A DNA stretch of 8,353 nt, from the NCBI GenBank assembly GCA_035259145.1, contig DATFWQ010000085.1, positions 1-8,353 on the forward strand, in the 5' to 3' direction. The position numbers and the translations under genes were made by a program. Below are positions 5,951 through 8,353 of this stretch, piece by piece. Under the pieces are notes generated by a model, which was not told the origin of the DNA, made no database searches, and saw only the letters and a list, made by a program, of their open reading frames with translations. The stretch comes from CF-161 sp035259145 (GTDB lineage Bacteria; Chloroflexota; Dormibacteria; Dormibacterales; Dormibacteraceae). Each line of letters opens with the position of its first letter. The first letter of the stretch is position 1.

Positions 5951-7434
5951 GGGCAGAGGCCGGGCCGTCGCCTGAAGCACCAGCGCCAGAGCTGATCGAG
6001 GCAGGCTTTGCTCTCGAGATCGCCGACGCTCCTCTGCTGCACGGCGGGCTCAACCTCGCGGACATGGCCCACGTCCTGGCGCTCAGCGAGCAGGGTGTGA
6101 TCCCCACGGGTCCGGCCAACCGGCTTATGCGACTCCTGCTCGAGGTGCACGCTCTCCCGGCCGAGGAGTTCCCGTACGACCCGGCCTTCGGTGAGGCATA
6201 CAACTGTCGTGAGCGCTTTTTTACTCAGCGGCTTGGAAATGACGCGGGCTGGCTGCACGCCGGCCGGCCACGGCGGGAGGCCGGCAGGGTGGCCCTGCGG
6301 CTCGTGCTGCGCAGGCTCGTCGCCGGGCTGATGGAGGACCTGGCCGCATTCGCGGGGTCGGTTGCAGAGCTGTCCGCGGCACACGCGGAGACCGTGATGC
6401 CGGACCAGACGTACCTGCAGCAGGCGCAGCCATCCACCTTCGGGCACTACTCGCTTACGTTCGCCTACCCGGCGCTGCGTGACTGCGAGCGGCTGCTTCG
6501 CGACCTGGGCTGGGTCAACCGCAGCCCCGGCGGGGCCGGGTGCGTCAACGGCAGCCGGTTGCCTCTTGATCGTGAGCTTGTGGCCGAGCTGCTGGGCTTC
6601 GACAGCGTGATCACCCACACGCGCGACGCGATGTGGCAGACCGACGGGCTGCTGGATTTGCTCGCAACGGCGGCAGGCGTCGCCACCAACCTGAGTAAGC
6701 TGGCCGAGGACCTGGAGATCTGGGACAGCCAGGAGTTCGACTTCGTTGCGCTGGCCGGTCCGTACACGCGGGCCAGCGTGCTGATGCCACAGAAGCGCAA
6801 CCCTTACTCACTTTCGATCGTACGAGGCGCCGCCGGGGTGCTGATTGGACGGCTGGCCGGGTTGCTGGCGGTGGTGAAGACACCCTCCGCGCGCAGCGAC
6901 AACCTCATATTCGCGTATGGCGAGGTCCCACGCTCCCTGGAGCTGGCGGGGAAAGTCACTCGCCTCATGAGTGGCGTCGTGGCCACGCTTCAGGTCAAAC
7001 CCGAGCGGATGTGGGAGTCCCTGCTTGCCGGTTTTTCCCAGGCGACAGACCTGGCCGAATTCGTGATGCAGTCTTGCCAGGTGGACTATCGCAGCGCTTA
7101 CTTGATAGTTGGCGCTGCCGTGCGCCGGGCGAGCGCGAATGGGCGGCGCGGCGTGGACGTGACGGGCGAGATGCTGGACGAAGCGGCACACGAGCAGCTC
7201 GGCCGGCGCCTGGGGCTGGCCGGACGAGACCTGTCGGAGGTGCTCGACCCACGAGCGATCGTGTTGACGCGCGCGCTTCCGGGCGGTGCTGCGCCGGCCG
7301 TCGTCAGAGAGATGGCGGCGGAGTGCCAGGCGGAAGCGACCCGGGCACGTGCAGCGGCCGAAGAGCGGCGGCGGCGCTTCGATCTTGCTGAAGACCGGCT
7401 CCTCGACGCTGTCCGGCAACGAGTCGGTCCGTGA
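5947..7434 (+). CDS. Argininosuccinate-lyase-like aspartase/fumarase superfamily protein with altered active site (XcbD-like candidate)
   Basis: The 495-residue protein has ArgH architecture: an N-terminal helical domain, a central helical bundle, and a long charged C-terminal helix (about 455-485) absent from compact family members. Motifs are displaced from ArgH. The arginine-binding LHTGRSRNDQ becomes LHAGRPRREA (His104-Ala112). The THLQ motif carrying the catalytic histidine becomes TYLQQAQPSTFGH (Tyr156). The flexible signature loop is ASVLMPQKRNP, with Ser277, Lys283 and Asn285 kept but the usual Gly replaced by Ala. It is therefore unlikely to cleave argininosuccinate. The bacterial coenzyme M pathway uses two members of this superfamily, one of which (XcbC1) removes phosphate; the pathway also needs decarboxylation and thiolation steps, for which a divergent lyase such as this is a candidate (inference). 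ATG 5947 overlaps the preceding stop as ATGA, and its own stop overlaps the comA GTG start. Confidence 0.9.
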   Translation: MRAEAGPSPEAPAPELIEAGFALEIADAPLLHGGLNLADMAHVLALSEQGVIPTGPANRLMRLLLEVHALPAEEFPYDPAFGEAYNCRERFFTQRLGNDAGWLHAGRPRREAGRVALRLVLRRLVAGLMEDLAAFAGSVAELSAAHAETVMPDQTYLQQAQPSTFGHYSLTFAYPALRDCERLLRDLGWVNRSPGGAGCVNGSRLPLDRELVAELLGFDSVITHTRDAMWQTDGLLDLLATAAGVATNLSKLAEDLEIWDSQEFDFVALAGPYTRASVLMPQKRNPYSLSIVRGAAGVLIGRLAGLLAVVKTPSARSDNLIFAYGEVPRSLELAGKVTRLMSGVVATLQVKPERMWESLLAGFSQATDLAEFVMQSCQVDYRSAYLIVGAAVRRASANGRRGVDVTGEMLDEAAHEQLGRRLGLAGRDLSEVLDPRAIVLTRALPGGAAPAVVREMAAECQAEATRARAAAEERRRRFDLAEDRLLDAVRQRVGP

Positions 7435-8195
7435 CCGGGCCAGGCGCTGGATTCCTCGACCTGCCGCCGCGAGTCGCAAAGCCCAGGGCGATCGGGCTGA
7501 CACATGTGATCGACGGGGGCGCCCCGCTGCCGGCATTCGAAACGCTTGTCGAGTGGATCGGCGACTTTGCCGACGTATGGAAGTTCGGATGGGGGACCGC
7601 ATACGTTGACACCGCGGTCCGGCGGAAGGTCGACATGCTGCGGCGTCACGAGATCCTGGCATGCCCCGGAGGCACCCTTCTGGAGGTGGCCTGCCTCCGC
7701 GGCCGGGCAGATCGATTCCTTGGCTGGGCGGCGGACGTGGGCTTCACCGCCATCGAGGTCTCAAACGGGGCGACTGACATGAGCAGCAGCGACAAGCGGC
7801 TGTTGATCAGCCAGGCATCGTCGCACTTCCACGTCCTGTCGGAAGTAGGCTCGAAGGATCCGGCGGTCGTGCTCCAGCCTGCCGAATGGGAACGGGAAGC
7901 CCTCGCGGACATTGACGCCGGTGCGCGGTGGGTCGTGCTGGAGGGCAGGGAGAGCGGATCGGTCGGCCTCTACGACGCGCAGGGCCGGGTGAGAGAGGAT
8001 CTGGTCGCGCGGGTCACGGCCGCGGCTGGGCTCGAGAGGTTGGTGTTCGAGGCTCCCCGCAAGGAGCAGCAGGCCTGGTTCATTCGGCACTTCGGCCCCG
8101 ATGTCAACCTCGGCAACGTCGCTCCGAACGAGGTGTTGGGCCTGGAGACGCTGCGTCTGGGGTTGAGAGCCGATACGATCGCCCTGTCGCGCTGA
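7431..8195 (+). CDS. comA: ComA-family protein, probable (2R)-phospho-3-sulfolactate synthase
   Basis: The 254-residue protein has the length and motif order of phosphosulfolactate synthase, a TIM barrel that adds sulfite to phosphoenolpyruvate in the first committed step to coenzyme M. Visible blocks are KPRAIGLTHVIDGG, DVWKFGWGTAYVD (Lys51), PGGTLLEVA, VGFTAIEVSNGATDMS, SEVGSKDP, VVLEGRESGSVGLYD, FEAPRKEQQAWFIRHFG and NLGNVAPNEVLGLETLRLGL. The start is GTG at 7431, overlapping the previous stop (GTGA), so it is translationally coupled. One point is odd: many family members have Asp-Lys-Gly where this protein has Asp28-Gly29-Gly30, which may affect the active site. The family also includes proteins not known to make phosphosulfolactate (plant HSA32), so family membership is secure and the exact reaction less so. 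Two aspartase/fumarase lyases in the same operon favour the sulfonate role. Confidence 0.87.
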   Translation: MTGPGAGFLDLPPRVAKPRAIGLTHVIDGGAPLPAFETLVEWIGDFADVWKFGWGTAYVDTAVRRKVDMLRRHEILACPGGTLLEVACLRGRADRFLGWAADVGFTAIEVSNGATDMSSSDKRLLISQASSHFHVLSEVGSKDPAVVLQPAEWEREALADIDAGARWVVLEGRESGSVGLYDAQGRVREDLVARVTAAAGLERLVFEAPRKEQQAWFIRHFGPDVNLGNVAPNEVLGLETLRLGLRADTIALSR

Positions 8196-8215
8196 CCGGC
8201 TGATCGAAGAGCCGG
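8196..8215 (+). terminator. Hairpin directly after comA, possible bidirectional terminator
   Basis: CCGGCT (8196-8201) pairs with AGCCGG (8210-8215) around an eight-base loop (GATCGAAG), starting on the base after the comA stop codon. There is no T-run, so it is not a classic intrinsic terminator. Hairpins without a T-run are common behind genes in high-GC bacteria. It also lies just beyond the stop of the possible minus-strand gene that enters from the right. Confidence 0.45.
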
Positions 8216-8222
8216 AGCTCCC

Positions 8223-8353
8223 TCAGACTCCGAGCGAAACCGGCGGAGGGGTTGGCGGCTCGATGACGGCCGTCAGCACGTGCCGGCCGCGCAGCCTCCA
8301 CCACCCGCTGAAGGTCACTCCTCGGCTGCGCACAGCAAGCGGCCGCCACGTCG
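8223..8353 (-). CDS. Possible 3' end of a convergent gene (partial, weak)
   Basis: On the minus strand one frame is open from the window edge to TGA at 8225-8223. It gives about 42 residues, including FSGWWRLRGRHVLTAVIE and a proline-rich end (PPTPPPVSLGV). The composition looks more protein-like than the competing minus frame, which is Ala/Arg-rich. The stop falls just beyond the hairpin that follows comA, as expected for a convergent neighbour. No family can be named from so short a piece, and it could be chance in high-GC DNA. Confidence 0.33.
   Translation of the reverse strand, partial: TWRPLAVRSRGVTFSGWWRLRGRHVLTAVIEPPTPPPVSLGV

Noticed and set aside
6808..7662. Minus-strand open frame of 284 codons across the second lyase and comA
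   Set aside because: It spans two overlapping, well-supported plus-strand genes and has shadow-type composition with no motif.
1..8353. CRISPR array, insertion sequence or phage elements
   Set aside because: No regularly spaced repeats, transposase or integrase motifs, or target-site duplications were seen on either strand.

Overview
The window is gene-dense, very G+C-rich bacterial DNA. Codon choice, GTG/TTG/CTG starts and family memberships suggest an actinobacterium or another high-GC lineage, but nothing here fixes the taxon (inference). Two blocks meet head to head at about 1698-1754.

Left block (1-1697): the C-terminal end of a protein resembling the MSMEG_0568-type radical SAM family, a GNAT acetyltransferase overlapping it by 47 bases, and a convergently transcribed AIR-synthase-related (PurM-like) protein. 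These three families are hallmarks of the conserved Nit1C gene set (nitrilase, radical SAM, GNAT, AIR-synthase-like), which has been linked to cyanide assimilation and nitrogen starvation. The nitrilase itself is not in the window.

Right block (1755-8195, plus strand): an unrecognised cysteine-rich 295-residue protein; an aspartase/fumarase-superfamily (AFS) lyase of the adenylosuccinate lyase/carboxymuconate cycloisomerase type; a DUF1116 protein (relative of E. coli YlbE/AllG, a subunit of oxamate carbamoyltransferase); a second, argininosuccinate-lyase-like AFS protein with altered active-site motifs; and a ComA-family (phosphosulfolactate synthase) protein. Start and stop codons overlap at 2627-2642, 5947-5950 and 7431-7434, so the genes look co-translated. 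A minus-strand OsmC-family gene (4114-4527) sits inside the block, and its start codon overlaps the DUF1116 start.

A ComA homologue with two AFS lyases is the diagnostic trio of the bacterial coenzyme M pathway described in Xanthobacter autotrophicus Py2 (XcbB1, XcbC1, XcbD1). There ComA makes phosphosulfolactate from phosphoenolpyruvate and sulfite, and an AFS lyase eliminates phosphate to give sulfoacrylate. My main inference is that this block makes coenzyme M or a related small sulfonate. The DUF1116 protein and the 295-residue protein would be additional, undescribed parts, and no PLP-dependent XcbE-like enzyme is visible. The window ends with a hairpin behind comA and what may be the 3' end of a convergent minus-strand gene.
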